Shown one piece after another: positions 47,012 through 55,877 of a DNA stretch of 64,000 nucleotides. Each line of letters opens with the position of its first letter. The stretch's first letter is position 1. The notes under the pieces were generated by a model. The model did no database searches. It had not been told where the DNA came from and was given only the letters and a program-made list of their open reading frames with translations. Source of the DNA: Halomonas halocynthiae DSM 14573 (GTDB lineage Bacteria > Pseudomonadota > Gammaproteobacteria > Pseudomonadales > Halomonadaceae). A program made the position numbers and the translations under genes. The DNA lies in contig NZ_AUDZ01000016.1 in assembly GCF_000425725.1 (NCBI RefSeq), positions 62,001-126,000 of the forward strand, given 5' to 3'.

Positions 47012-47875
47012 TTGAATCAAAGAGAATCCGATATGCCACATTGTGCCAATGACCCGCGCGAGCCGTTGCTATTTTCGCATGCGAATGGCTTTCCGGGGCG
47101 CAGCTATCGCAGTTTTCTGGCGCCTCTTGAGTCACGCTTTACTATTTATGCGGTTGACAAACTGGGCCATAGCCAAAACTTTCAGGTAGGCCACAACTGG
47201 TTGGCACTGCGCGATGAATTGTTGACTCACTTAGCGGACATACCGACGCCAGTTGTTGGTGTTGGCCATTCTATGGGCGGCGTGCTGATGAGCATGGCCG
47301 CACTGGCTGCACCGCAGCACTTCCGCTGTGTGGTGATGCTTGACCCACCCTTGATGCTGGGGATTGATGCTAAGGCTATGCGCCTTGCCAAGTTGATGAA
47401 ACTGACCGACCGCGTGACGCCTGCGGGACGTAGCAAAGGACGCCGCGCTCAATGGTCTAGCCGTGAGGCGATGCGCGACTACCTCAAGTCGCGGGGGCTG
47501 TTTCGCCGCTTTACCGACCAAGCGCTAGATGACTACCTAGAAGGCGCGTCAACGTCGCTTGCCAACGGTGAACGGGTGCTGACGTATGAGCCCGAGATTG
47601 AAGTTGAAATATTTCGTCATCTGCCACACCACTTGAGCCGTTTGCCAAAGCGTATCAGCGTGCCACTAGGGCTGTTGGCTGGGCAAGAGTCAGAGCTGCT
47701 GACACCTCGACGCTGTCGCAAAATCATGGCAAGCGGTATTGCTCTGGAGAAAGTGCCCGGTGGTCATATGTTTCCGATGGAGTACCCAGAGGAGACGCGT
47801 TCGGCACTGCTTAAAATGATCGATAAGCTAACCAGTGAACACGGGGTTGCGGCAAAACAGGACGCATCAGCATGA
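47012..47875 (+). CDS. Alpha/beta hydrolase (first of two)
   Basis: 287 residues from a TTG that has AAGGAG six bases upstream; the ATG at 47033, 21 bases later, is the alternative. The nucleophile elbow is GHSMGG near residue 86-91, after VVGV; a late GGHMFPMEYPE supplies the catalytic His. The oxyanion-type HANGFPG occurs near residue 24. Cytoplasmic esterase-like enzyme of unknown substrate. It overlaps the next hydrolase by 4 bp. Confidence 0.88.
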   Translation: MNQRESDMPHCANDPREPLLFSHANGFPGRSYRSFLAPLESRFTIYAVDKLGHSQNFQVGHNWLALRDELLTHLADIPTPVVGVGHSMGGVLMSMAALAAPQHFRCVVMLDPPLMLGIDAKAMRLAKLMKLTDRVTPAGRSKGRRAQWSSREAMRDYLKSRGLFRRFTDQALDDYLEGASTSLANGERVLTYEPEIEVEIFRHLPHHLSRLPKRISVPLGLLAGQESELLTPRRCRKIMASGIALEKVPGGHMFPMEYPEETRSALLKMIDKLTSEHGVAAKQDASA

Positions 47876-48744
47876 GTAAGAAGAGCGAGGCGACAGCCTG
47901 TCAGTTTGCCGATGGCCGTTTAGCGGCGCTGAGCTGGGGCGATAGCCAAGCGCCGGTATGGCTGGCGTTGCACGGCTGGTTAGATAATGCGGCAAGCTTT
48001 TCACGCTTAGCTCCGTTGTTAGTGCAGCAGCTGGGTATTCGAGTTATTGCCATTGATTTCAGTGGGCATGGGCAGTCTCGAGCCCTGCCTGGTGAATATG
48101 ATTATGCTCTGTGGGACTACTGCTACGACGTGCTGGATGTCATCGATGAACTGGCACTGGAAAGCGTCACTTTGTTGGCGCACTCCATGGGGGCTGGTGT
48201 GGCGTGTTTGCTTGCTGCTGCCTTGCCGGAACGAGTGGCTGAGTTGCGTCTTATTGATGGCTTAGGTGCGCTCACGACTCAGGCTGATGATGCGCCGGAC
48301 CAGCTGCGCCGCGCGCTGTTGTCGCAACGCCGCTTACGACGCGGCAGGCCGTGTTATGACACTCAACAACAGGCAGTGAATGCGCGTGTGGCTGGTGGTG
48401 CGACGCCGGTGGATGCCGACACCATTACGTCGGTGGTGCAGCGTAATTTGCAGCCCACGGCCGACGGCAAGCTTACCCTAACAAGCGACTCGCGTTTGTT
48501 GCGACCATCACCGGTGAGGCTGACACCGGAGCAGCTTGACGCCATGCTGGCCGCCATCCGTTGCCCCACGCTGTTGATTGAAGGGGAAGCAGGCATTCTA
48601 GGAGAGCAGGCGCGAGCGGTCAGTGCCCGAGCGGCTGTCCCTGCCTTGCAGCGCAGAGTCTTGCCGGGCGGCCACCATCTGCATCTTGAGCTAGCTCATG
48701 TGAGTGCCGTGGCTGCCGCGCTGGGAGAAAAGCTAGCTACCTAG
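47872..48744 (+). CDS. Alpha/beta hydrolase (second of two)
   Basis: 290 residues. The oxyanion region LHGWLDNAASF, nucleophile elbow AHSMGAG and late His in GGHHLHLE are present. The ATG overlaps the stop of the first hydrolase (ATGA), so the two are translationally coupled. They share a fold but little else visible in sequence. Substrate unknown. Confidence 0.88.
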   Translation: MSKKSEATACQFADGRLAALSWGDSQAPVWLALHGWLDNAASFSRLAPLLVQQLGIRVIAIDFSGHGQSRALPGEYDYALWDYCYDVLDVIDELALESVTLLAHSMGAGVACLLAAALPERVAELRLIDGLGALTTQADDAPDQLRRALLSQRRLRRGRPCYDTQQQAVNARVAGGATPVDADTITSVVQRNLQPTADGKLTLTSDSRLLRPSPVRLTPEQLDAMLAAIRCPTLLIEGEAGILGEQARAVSARAAVPALQRRVLPGGHHLHLELAHVSAVAAALGEKLAT

Positions 48745-48798
48745 CTTGCTGATGGCACAACATAACTACCTATCACGAGAGGGCGAGGAGTCAACACA

Positions 48799-49791
48799 AT
48801 GCGTCATGGTAAGAAGGTCGGGCTGGTGCTGGGCAGCGGCGGAGCGAGAGGCTATGCACATATCGGCGTTATTGACGTGCTGACGTCTCGGGGTTACGAC
48901 GTCGTGGCGCTTTCAGGTTGCTCCATGGGGGCGCTAGTTGCTGGGGTTTACTCAGCCGGCCAGTTAAAAGGCTATCGCGACTGGGTGACCCAGCTGGATT
49001 ACCTTGATTTGTTAAAGCTAGTGGATGTCACTCTGAACCCAATGGGGGCCATGCGAGCCGCTAAGGTGATGAGCAAGCTTGAAGAGTTGATAGGTGAGGT
49101 GAATATTGAGGACCTACCAATTCCGGTAACCACTGTCGCGACCGATCTTGTTCACCAGCGTGAAGTCTGGTTTCAAAACGGCTCGTTACTTGATGCCATT
49201 CGTGCCTCGATTGCGGTTCCTGGGGTTATTACGCCAAGCCATCGCGGTGATCAGATGCTGGTTGATGGCGGGCTACTCAATCCATTACCGATTATTCCAT
49301 CCGTCGCCAATGGTGCCGACCTGGTGATTGCCGTTAACGCGACGGCACATACGCCCTCACCGGTATCGTTGGAGTCACTGCTGCCAGCCAGCGACCTAGC
49401 TCGAGAAAAAGCGCGGGAAAAGGAAAGTACGCAGAAAAACACCGTGGAGCAGGCAGGGCCGGACCGCTGGCTGAGTGACATGCGTGATCTGACGTCGCGC
49501 TGGCTGGGCAATGCTAGTAGTGAAGAGGCGGGCCAGCCGGCATTGCCAAAAGGCGCTGACTGGGGGCGGCTGGATATCGTGTTGGCCGCTTTTGACACCA
49601 CTCAGGCGGCACTGGCTAAATATAAAGTTGCGGGTTATCCACCTGATTTGTTGATTGAAGTGCCAAAAACCGTGTGTGGGGCTTATGAGTTCCATCGTGC
49701 TGAGGCACTGATTGCACTAGGCAAACATTTGGCGGAACAGGCGTTGGATCGTTATGAATATGCTGAAACAGCCAAGCCAGTAACGCCCTGA
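48799..49791 (+). CDS. Patatin-like phospholipase (RssA type)
   Basis: 330 residues. GSGGARGYAHIGV (oxyanion loop), GCSMG with the catalytic S42, and DGG at 156-158 with the catalytic Asp form the patatin dyad. The C-terminal 100 residues include a charged linker (REKAREKESTQKN). No signal peptide. GAGGAG precedes the ATG. It resembles E. coli RssA/YchK-type proteins; the lipid substrate is unknown. Confidence 0.9.
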   Translation: MRHGKKVGLVLGSGGARGYAHIGVIDVLTSRGYDVVALSGCSMGALVAGVYSAGQLKGYRDWVTQLDYLDLLKLVDVTLNPMGAMRAAKVMSKLEELIGEVNIEDLPIPVTTVATDLVHQREVWFQNGSLLDAIRASIAVPGVITPSHRGDQMLVDGGLLNPLPIIPSVANGADLVIAVNATAHTPSPVSLESLLPASDLAREKAREKESTQKNTVEQAGPDRWLSDMRDLTSRWLGNASSEEAGQPALPKGADWGRLDIVLAAFDTTQAALAKYKVAGYPPDLLIEVPKTVCGAYEFHRAEALIALGKHLAEQALDRYEYAETAKPVTP

Positions 49792-49827
49792 GTTAGCGGC
49801 TGTTGCTGCGTGCTAGGTAGGGTAGCG

Positions 49828-50427
49828 TTACCTGTTCGCATCCGCCGCGTGTTTGCGCTTGAGGAGTACATACACCGCCCCGGCACCTCCATCGGCTTCG
49901 ATGGCTGAGCAAAAGGCCAGTACGCTGGGCCACTCGCGTAGCCAAGCATTTACATGGCTTTTAATGACCGGATAATCAGCGGTGCTACCCCATGCTTTGC
50001 CATGCACGACGATGACGCAGCGCGCTTTGGCCGCACGCGCGTCATTAAGAAATGACTCTAGCTCTGCTCTGGCTTGGTCCAGAGTGTAGTTATGCAGGTC
50101 TAGCCCTGCCTCCCACGTGATTTGGCCGCGTTTGAGCTGGCTGCGCGTGCGGTAGGGTAGATCGGGAACAGCAAACTCCAGCACCTCCGACGGGCGAACC
50201 GGTGTGACACGACCATCTGAAGAGCGTCCCATCTGATGGGTCGGATCATGACTGGCGGCCGCTTCGCGCCGCCGCTGCGAACTCTGATCGCGGGTTTTTG
50301 GCCTGCCTGGGTCAGCCTGGTTGCTTTCAATGCGGCGTACGCCAGCCTCGCTCAACGCGTTGCGAAAGGCGCTGACATCCTCCGGGTCGAGGTGATCCGG
50401 ATGGTGGTGAGAAGAATGCTGGCTCAT
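49828..50427 (-). CDS. smrB: Smr-domain endonuclease SmrB
   Basis: 199 residues from the ATG at 50427. A charged N-terminal extension is followed by the Smr domain with LDLHNYTLDQARAEL and VIVVHGKAWGS. SmrB in E. coli cleaves mRNA at collided ribosomes. It is divergent from prmB, with aroC beyond, the E. coli order smrB-prmB-aroC, which supports the assignment. Confidence 0.9.
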   Translation of the reverse strand: MSQHSSHHHPDHLDPEDVSAFRNALSEAGVRRIESNQADPGRPKTRDQSSQRRREAAASHDPTHQMGRSSDGRVTPVRPSEVLEFAVPDLPYRTRSQLKRGQITWEAGLDLHNYTLDQARAELESFLNDARAAKARCVIVVHGKAWGSTADYPVIKSHVNAWLREWPSVLAFCSAIEADGGAGAVYVLLKRKHAADANR

Positions 50428-50580
50428 CGTGAACACTCAGGGATTGAAAGTGGCTAAGAGACGTAGACTACAGCCCGTCAGTATAACGCTCCAGACGTGG
50501 CTGTGAACCGCTGGCGAAGGTACAATCAAGGTTAGCCGATTTTTATGCCATTGCTGAACCGCTGAACAGGATGATATCCC

Positions 50581-51537
50581 GTGGACGAGCCTGCCCGTTT
50601 CCCCGCGTCTTCTACGTTAACCTTTGATGATGCAGAGCTTGCCAGAGAGCTAATCTCTTTGCGTGATTACCTGCGTTGGGCAGCCAGTGAGTTTCACCTG
50701 GCAGGGTTGCACTACAGCCATGGTACCGACTCAGCTTGGGACGAAGCCGTGGCGCTGGTGCTGGGTGCGCTGCATCTGCCATGGGACGTTGATCCTGGTG
50801 TGCTGGATGCCCGACTGCTACCGATGGAGCGTCAGCGCATTGTAGCAATTACCCGAGAGCGCATTGTCAGCCGCCGCCCGCTGCCGTATCTACTGGGTGA
50901 GGCGTTTTTTGCTGGCTTCCCCTTCATGGTAGATGAGCGTGTGTTGATTCCGCGCTCACCAATTGCTGAACTGATTGAGGATGGCTTTAGTGCTTGGTTC
51001 CCCCATGAGCCTCCCGCCAGAGTCCTCGACTTGTGTGCAGGCTCTGGCTGCATAGGTATTGCCACAGCGCTTCATTTACCTGGCTGTGAAGTCGATTTGA
51101 TTGATGTTTGTCCTGACGCTTCAGACGTATCGCGCATTAATATTACCCGTCACAGTGTCGGTGATCGTGTGCGTGCATTGGTGTCAGACCTATTTGCTGG
51201 GGTGACGGGGCAGCGCTATGAACTGATTATTTCTAATCCGCCCTATGTGGATGCCCGGGACCTGGCGACTATGCCGCAGGAATTTCGCCACGAGCCTAGC
51301 TTGGCGTTGGGTGCTGGGGACGATGGCCTTGATATTGTGCGCCGTATTTTGCGTGAAGCGCGTGAACACCTGACGGATGATGGCGTACTGATTGTTGAAG
51401 TTGGTAACTCTGATCGTCATCTCGAGGCAGCCTTTCCTGACGTACCGTTTATGTGGTTGGAGTTTGAACGCGGTGGCCAGGGTGTATTTGCACTGAGTGC
51501 TGCTGAGCTTGAGGCTCATGCTGCATCCTTTGTTTGA
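50581..51537 (+). CDS. prmB: Ribosomal protein L3 glutamine methyltransferase
   Basis: 318 residues from a GTG, nine bases after AGGA. SAM-binding motif [13 protein letters not shown] (about 150-162) and the catalytic NPPYVD (about 220-225) are typical of HemK-type enzymes. Neighbours smrB (divergent) and aroC (30 bp downstream) point to PrmB rather than PrmC. It methylates Gln150 of ribosomal protein L3 in E. coli. Confidence 0.93.
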   Translation: MDEPARFPASSTLTFDDAELARELISLRDYLRWAASEFHLAGLHYSHGTDSAWDEAVALVLGALHLPWDVDPGVLDARLLPMERQRIVAITRERIVSRRPLPYLLGEAFFAGFPFMVDERVLIPRSPIAELIEDGFSAWFPHEPPARVLDLCAGSGCIGIATALHLPGCEVDLIDVCPDASDVSRINITRHSVGDRVRALVSDLFAGVTGQRYELIISNPPYVDARDLATMPQEFRHEPSLALGAGDDGLDIVRRILREAREHLTDDGVLIVEVGNSDRHLEAAFPDVPFMWLEFERGGQGVFALSAAELEAHAASFV

Positions 51538-51567
51538 AATCATTCATTCAATTTTCGAGGAGCACCC

Positions 51568-52653
51568 ATGTCCGGCAACACCTTTGGCAAGCTGTTCAGT
51601 GTCACCACGTTTGGCGAAAGCCACGGCCCGGCTTTGGGCGCGGTTGTTGATGGCTGCCCTCCGGGCGTTGCTATCAGCGAAGAGAGCCTTCAGTACGAAC
51701 TGGACCGCCGTCGTCCGGGCACGTCGCGTCATACCACTCAACGCCGGGAGCCAGATCAGGTACGCATCCTGTCTGGTGTATTTGAAGGTAAGACCACCGG
51801 CACCTCTATCGGCCTGATGATTGAGAATACTGACCAGCGCTCTAAAGACTATTCAGCCATTAAGGACCAATTCCGCCCTGCCCACGCGGATTACAGTTAT
51901 CACCATAAGTACGGTCGACGCGATTACCGGGGTGGTGGGCGTTCTAGTGCTCGGGAAACAGCGATGCGGGTAGCGGCGGGTGCAATTGCTAAACAATACC
52001 TCGCCAGTCAGGGTATTCAGGTGCGTGGTTATATGAGCCAGCTCGGGCCTATTACTCTGGAGTTACGCGATTGGAACGCGGTGAATAATAATACATTTTT
52101 CTGCCCTGATCCTACGCGTTTGTCAGAGCTTGAAGCTTATATGGACCAGCTGCGCCGAGACCAGGACTCGGTGGGTGCGAGAATTACCGTGGTGGCGGAA
52201 GGGGTGCCTCCTGGGTTGGGTGAGCCAGTATTTGATCGCCTGGATGCTGAGCTGGCCCATGGGCTGATGAGTATTAATGCGGTTAAAGGTGTTGAGATCG
52301 GTGATGGGTTTGACGCTGTTACCCAGCGCGGTAGCGAACACCGTGATGAAATGACACCAACAGGTTTTTTGTCTAATCATGCGGGGGGGGTATTGGGCGG
52401 TATCTCTAGTGGTCAGCCATTGATTGCGCATTTGGCGTTGAAACCAACATCCAGTATCACGATCCCCGGGCGTTCCATTGATGTGAATGGCCAGCCTGTG
52501 GAGGTTGTTACCAAGGGGCGTCATGACCCGTGTGTTGGGATTCGTGCCACACCAATCGCCGAAGCCATGATGGCGCTGACGCTCATGGACCACTTGCTGC
52601 GTCAGCGTGCCCAAAATGCCGATGTGAGCGTGACAACACCACGTCTGCGCTGA
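51568..52653 (+). CDS. aroC: Chorismate synthase
   Basis: 361 residues, the usual length. Three signatures are present: [36 protein letters not shown] and [18 protein letters not shown]. It uses reduced FMN to convert EPSP to chorismate for aromatic amino acid synthesis. GAGGAG precedes the ATG. A terminator hairpin follows at 52718-52746. Confidence 0.97.
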   Translation: MSGNTFGKLFSVTTFGESHGPALGAVVDGCPPGVAISEESLQYELDRRRPGTSRHTTQRREPDQVRILSGVFEGKTTGTSIGLMIENTDQRSKDYSAIKDQFRPAHADYSYHHKYGRRDYRGGGRSSARETAMRVAAGAIAKQYLASQGIQVRGYMSQLGPITLELRDWNAVNNNTFFCPDPTRLSELEAYMDQLRRDQDSVGARITVVAEGVPPGLGEPVFDRLDAELAHGLMSINAVKGVEIGDGFDAVTQRGSEHRDEMTPTGFLSNHAGGVLGGISSGQPLIAHLALKPTSSITIPGRSIDVNGQPVEVVTKGRHDPCVGIRATPIAEAMMALTLMDHLLRQRAQNADVSVTTPRLR

Positions 52654-52717
52654 CTATTAGTTAGTGCATATCCCCCCTGAGTGAGTGCTACACTCGGATG
52701 ATGCGTCCTTGGCGAGG

Positions 52718-52746
52718 ATGCCTAGCAGAAACCTGCTTGGCATTTT
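52718..52746 (+). terminator. Terminator of aroC
   Basis: ATGCC-T-AGCAG (52718-52728) pairs with CTGCT-T-GGCAT (52733-52743), two five-pair stems around a T-T mismatch, loop AAAC, followed by TTT. It separates aroC from the PHA genes. Confidence 0.7.
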
Positions 52747-52772
52747 CGCCCTGTTGAATCAACCGAGAGGGC

Positions 52773-53219
52773 ATGCCAGTGAAAATAAATGTTGAGTTTG
52801 ATCTAACCCCGGATGAGTTTCGCCGCTCTTTAGGGCTACCTGATGTTGAAGCGTTTCAGAAGGACTTGCTGGAGCGTATTCAAACGCAGATGGAATCAGG
52901 CGTTGATGGCTATGATCCGATGAGCCTGATGCAGCCGTTCCTGCAACAGCCCGGGTTAGGGCAAGGTCTCTCGCAAGGGCTTTCCCAAGGGCTTGCTAAC
53001 TTCGGCTCATATCAGCAGATGATGCTCGATATGCTAGGTAAGGCGGCCAGTGCATCGCGCAACCAGTCGTCGGCTGATGCGGCGCAACCAGACGATGAAG
53101 CCCGCTCAGGTAAAAGTAGTGCGGCTGGCACCTCTGCCCAGAAAAGCAAGGCCGGTCGTGCATCAGCGACATCGCGCAACTCGGGTGAAAAGAGTTCTCG
53201 TGGCACAAGAAAAAGTTGA
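52773..53219 (+). CDS. DUF6489-like PHA-cluster protein
   Basis: 148 residues. The N-terminal 50 (VEFDLTPDEFRRSLGLPDVEAFQ) resemble DUF6489 proteins often found beside phasin genes. A Gly/Gln-rich centre with a short repeat (GLGQGLSQGLSQGLA, about 67-81) is followed by a helix QQMMLDMLGKA and a basic Ser/Ala/Lys tail ending RGTRKS, like the tails of DNA- or granule-associated proteins. I infer a role at PHA granules from context; no function is shown. Confidence 0.72.
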   Translation: MPVKINVEFDLTPDEFRRSLGLPDVEAFQKDLLERIQTQMESGVDGYDPMSLMQPFLQQPGLGQGLSQGLSQGLANFGSYQQMMLDMLGKAASASRNQSSADAAQPDDEARSGKSSAAGTSAQKSKAGRASATSRNSGEKSSRGTRKS

Positions 53220-53347
53220 TTTGGTAATGCATGCTGGGTGGCGCGTTGTAGGCTGCCACCTTGCAAAATAAAACAGGCAAGTCTAGTCTTTGTGCGGTGC
53301 AGCAATTTAATCAGCTGCGGTGAACTTACTCAACGAAGGGTTCGGCC

Positions 53348-53812
53348 ATGCAAAATACGATGATTGATAACCTGAATGATCAAACTCGCCAGCTTTTTGA
53401 GCCGATGCGCAAACTCAACTCCTTGATGCTGAGTAACATGCAGCGCATGACTGAGTATCAGATGGAGAGCATGCAGCGCTATAGCCAAATGGGCACTGAG
53501 CGTATGCGTGATGCTGCCGCTCAACTTAGCGATAAGCCGGCCATGAGCGAGCAGGGCGTTAAGGCGCTGAGTGCCCGTCAGGCAGAGGTGATGAGTGAAC
53601 TCTCGCAGCAGCTGATGGAGGATGCCAATGCATTTTCCGAAATGAATTTACAGTTCAAATCAGAGCTTGAGACACTGTTTTTGGAGCAGGTTAAAGTATT
53701 TGAACAGTTAGCCAGTGCGGCGAACGATGAAGCCAGTGTGCCGGTTGAGCAGGTTAAACCGGCAGCCCAATCTAGCAGCAAGCCTTCCAGTAGCAACAAA
53801 AAGAGCCGTTAA
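53348..53812 (+). CDS. phaP: Phasin-family granule protein
   Basis: 154 residues, almost wholly helical and amphipathic (QTRQLFEPMRKLNSLMLSNMQ; MTEYQMESMQRYSQMG), with a Ser/Lys-rich tail, the phasin pattern. Phasins coat polyhydroxyalkanoate granules. It lies 135 bp before phaC and 128 bp after the DUF6489-like gene, all in one direction. AAGGG is the likely ribosome site. Confidence 0.87.
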   Translation: MQNTMIDNLNDQTRQLFEPMRKLNSLMLSNMQRMTEYQMESMQRYSQMGTERMRDAAAQLSDKPAMSEQGVKALSARQAEVMSELSQQLMEDANAFSEMNLQFKSELETLFLEQVKVFEQLASAANDEASVPVEQVKPAAQSSSKPSSSNKKSR

Positions 53813-53947
53813 TCATATATTGCGGACTGTTTATCGCTGGGTTGTGCTGAGGCAGTGATCATTCCGCCGGTGTTACTTGAGCAGCGTAACTGGCAGGTTG
53901 TGCTATCTGGCGTTGGCATCTCATGGCCAGCGCCTCAGGAGGGAGCA

Positions 53948-55792
53948 ATGCAGCAAAAGACTGAAATGCCTACCCAAGCTGAAATGGTAGAGTGGACGAC
54001 GCAACTCCAGCAAGCGGGAGAGGAGTATTGTGCGCTGATAAGCGAGGCGCTTGGGCAGATGATGCCGCCAGGGCTTAGTGAGGCAATCAATGAAGACATG
54101 CGTGAAAAACTCCAGCTTGGTGCCGAGTCGTTAATGGCTGACCCTGCACGGCTCTGGCAGGTCCAGTCGGGGCTGGTCCAGGATCAGATGCAGCTTTGGC
54201 AGCACAGCATGCGAGGGTTGGCGGGAGAAAGCGTTGAGCCGCTGATCACGCCGTCACGTGGTGATCGCCGGTTCAAGGATGATGCCTGGAGCCAGGACCC
54301 AGCCTATTCATCGCTGATGCAGCAATACCTACTGTTTTCAAAGACGGTCGATGAGCTGGTTGATGGCATGGAAGGTATGGACCCGGACCAACAGCGCAAC
54401 TTGGCGTTTTATCTGCGGCAGATCGTCAGCGCGATGTCACCGACCAACTTTCTTGCTACGAATCCTGAGGCAGTGCGTCAGCTGGTAGAAACGCGGGGGC
54501 ATAGCTTAGTGAATGGGTTGGCGCAACTGCGCCACGATTTGAGTAACTCTGTTGCGGGCGGTCTTAACGTGTCAATGACGGACCGTAGTGCTTTCGAGGT
54601 CGGCCGTAACGTAGCGGTCACGCCAGGCTCAATTGTTTTTGAAAACGAGCTGATTCAACTGATTCAGTACACACCAACGACCGAAAAAGTGTTTAAAACA
54701 CCTTTGTTGATGGTGCCGCCTTGGATTAATAAATACTACATTTTAGATCTGCGTGAAGATAACTCGATGGTCAAATGGCTGGTTGACCAAGGTCATACAG
54801 TATTTCTGATTTCTTGGCGTAACCCCGGGCCTGAGCAGGGTGATTTAACCTGGGCCGACTATATGCAGATGGGGCCAATCAGAGCCATTGAGGCGATTGA
54901 GCAAGCCACCGGTGAAAAATCGGTCAACCTACTGAGTTACTGTGTGGGTGGAACGTTAGCTGCGTCGACGGTTGCTTACCTCACCAGTACTCGCCGTGGT
55001 CGTAAAGTGAAGTCGGTGACCTACATGACGACACTGCAGGATTTTCGTGACCCAGGTGAAATCGGCGTGTTGTTATCTTCACCTGTGCTTGACTGGCTTG
55101 ATGAAGAAATGGCGAAAACGGGCTACCTGGATGGTCGGTCCATGGCCTACTCGTTTAACTTGCTGCGTGAAAATGATCTTTTTTGGTCGTACTACATCAA
55201 CAACTATTTGAAGGGTGAAGTGCCCAAGCCCTTTGATTTACTGTACTGGAATACCGACAGCACCAACTTAGCCGCTGCGATTCATGGTTGGTACTTGCGG
55301 CATATGTATGTAGAGAACCGCTTGGTGGAGCCGGGGGGCGTTGAGCTTGATGGCGTCAAAATTGACCTGCGAAAGGTGTCTGCGCCGAGCTATTTTATTT
55401 CGACCAAGGAAGACCACATCGCCAAGTGGAATAGCACCTATTACGGCGCGTTGCTGCCTAAAGGGCCAGTGACCTTTGTGTTGGGAGGGTCAGGGCATAT
55501 TGCCGGTATTGTTAACCCGCCGCACAAGAACAAATACGGTTACTGGACTAATGACGAGCTGCCCGAGACGCATGAGCAGTGGCTTGAGGGGGCAGAGGCC
55601 CACGAGGGAAGCTGGTGGCCACACTGGCAGAACTGGATGACCAGCAATGGTTATGCTGATGCAGACCCTAAAAAGATGGTAGATGCGCGTCAGCCCGGCG
55701 ATGGTCAGCTAGATATTCTAGAAGCTGCGCCGGGGCGCTATGTGAAGGTGTCGATTCCAGAGATCATAGGGGAAGCCCAGGCTTCGCCGTAA
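53948..55792 (+). CDS. phaC: Class I polyhydroxyalkanoate synthase
   Basis: 614 residues from the ATG at 53948, which follows AGGAGGGAGCA. A start 93 bases earlier lacks such a site. The catalytic Cys332 is in LLSYCVGGT, D489 in TKEDHIAKW and H517 in GGSGHIAGI, giving a complete triad. The first position of the usual GxCxGG box is Ser here, a variant I recall being reported for Halomonas enzymes. It polymerises 3-hydroxyacyl-CoA. No phaA or phaB is nearby, as in other halomonads. Confidence 0.96.
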   Translation: MQQKTEMPTQAEMVEWTTQLQQAGEEYCALISEALGQMMPPGLSEAINEDMREKLQLGAESLMADPARLWQVQSGLVQDQMQLWQHSMRGLAGESVEPLITPSRGDRRFKDDAWSQDPAYSSLMQQYLLFSKTVDELVDGMEGMDPDQQRNLAFYLRQIVSAMSPTNFLATNPEAVRQLVETRGHSLVNGLAQLRHDLSNSVAGGLNVSMTDRSAFEVGRNVAVTPGSIVFENELIQLIQYTPTTEKVFKTPLLMVPPWINKYYILDLREDNSMVKWLVDQGHTVFLISWRNPGPEQGDLTWADYMQMGPIRAIEAIEQATGEKSVNLLSYCVGGTLAASTVAYLTSTRRGRKVKSVTYMTTLQDFRDPGEIGVLLSSPVLDWLDEEMAKTGYLDGRSMAYSFNLLRENDLFWSYYINNYLKGEVPKPFDLLYWNTDSTNLAAAIHGWYLRHMYVENRLVEPGGVELDGVKIDLRKVSAPSYFISTKEDHIAKWNSTYYGALLPKGPVTFVLGGSGHIAGIVNPPHKNKYGYWTNDELPETHEQWLEGAEAHEGSWWPHWQNWMTSNGYADADPKKMVDARQPGDGQLDILEAAPGRYVKVSIPEIIGEAQASP

Positions 55793-55832
55793 CGCAGGAG
55801 GCACCTGGTGAGATGACAGTGCCTCGTTAGAT

Positions 55833-55866
55833 AAAGCGCCCAGTCGATAAGTCGGCTGGGCGCTTT
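55833..55866. terminator. Bidirectional terminator between phaC and lnt
   Basis: AAAGCGCCCAG (55833-55843) pairs exactly with CTGGGCGCTTT (55856-55866), with a further inner CG/CG pair, loop ATAAGT. The A- and T-ended stem can serve both phaC and the convergent lnt. Confidence 0.85.
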
Positions 55867-55877
55867 CTGGTTTCACT

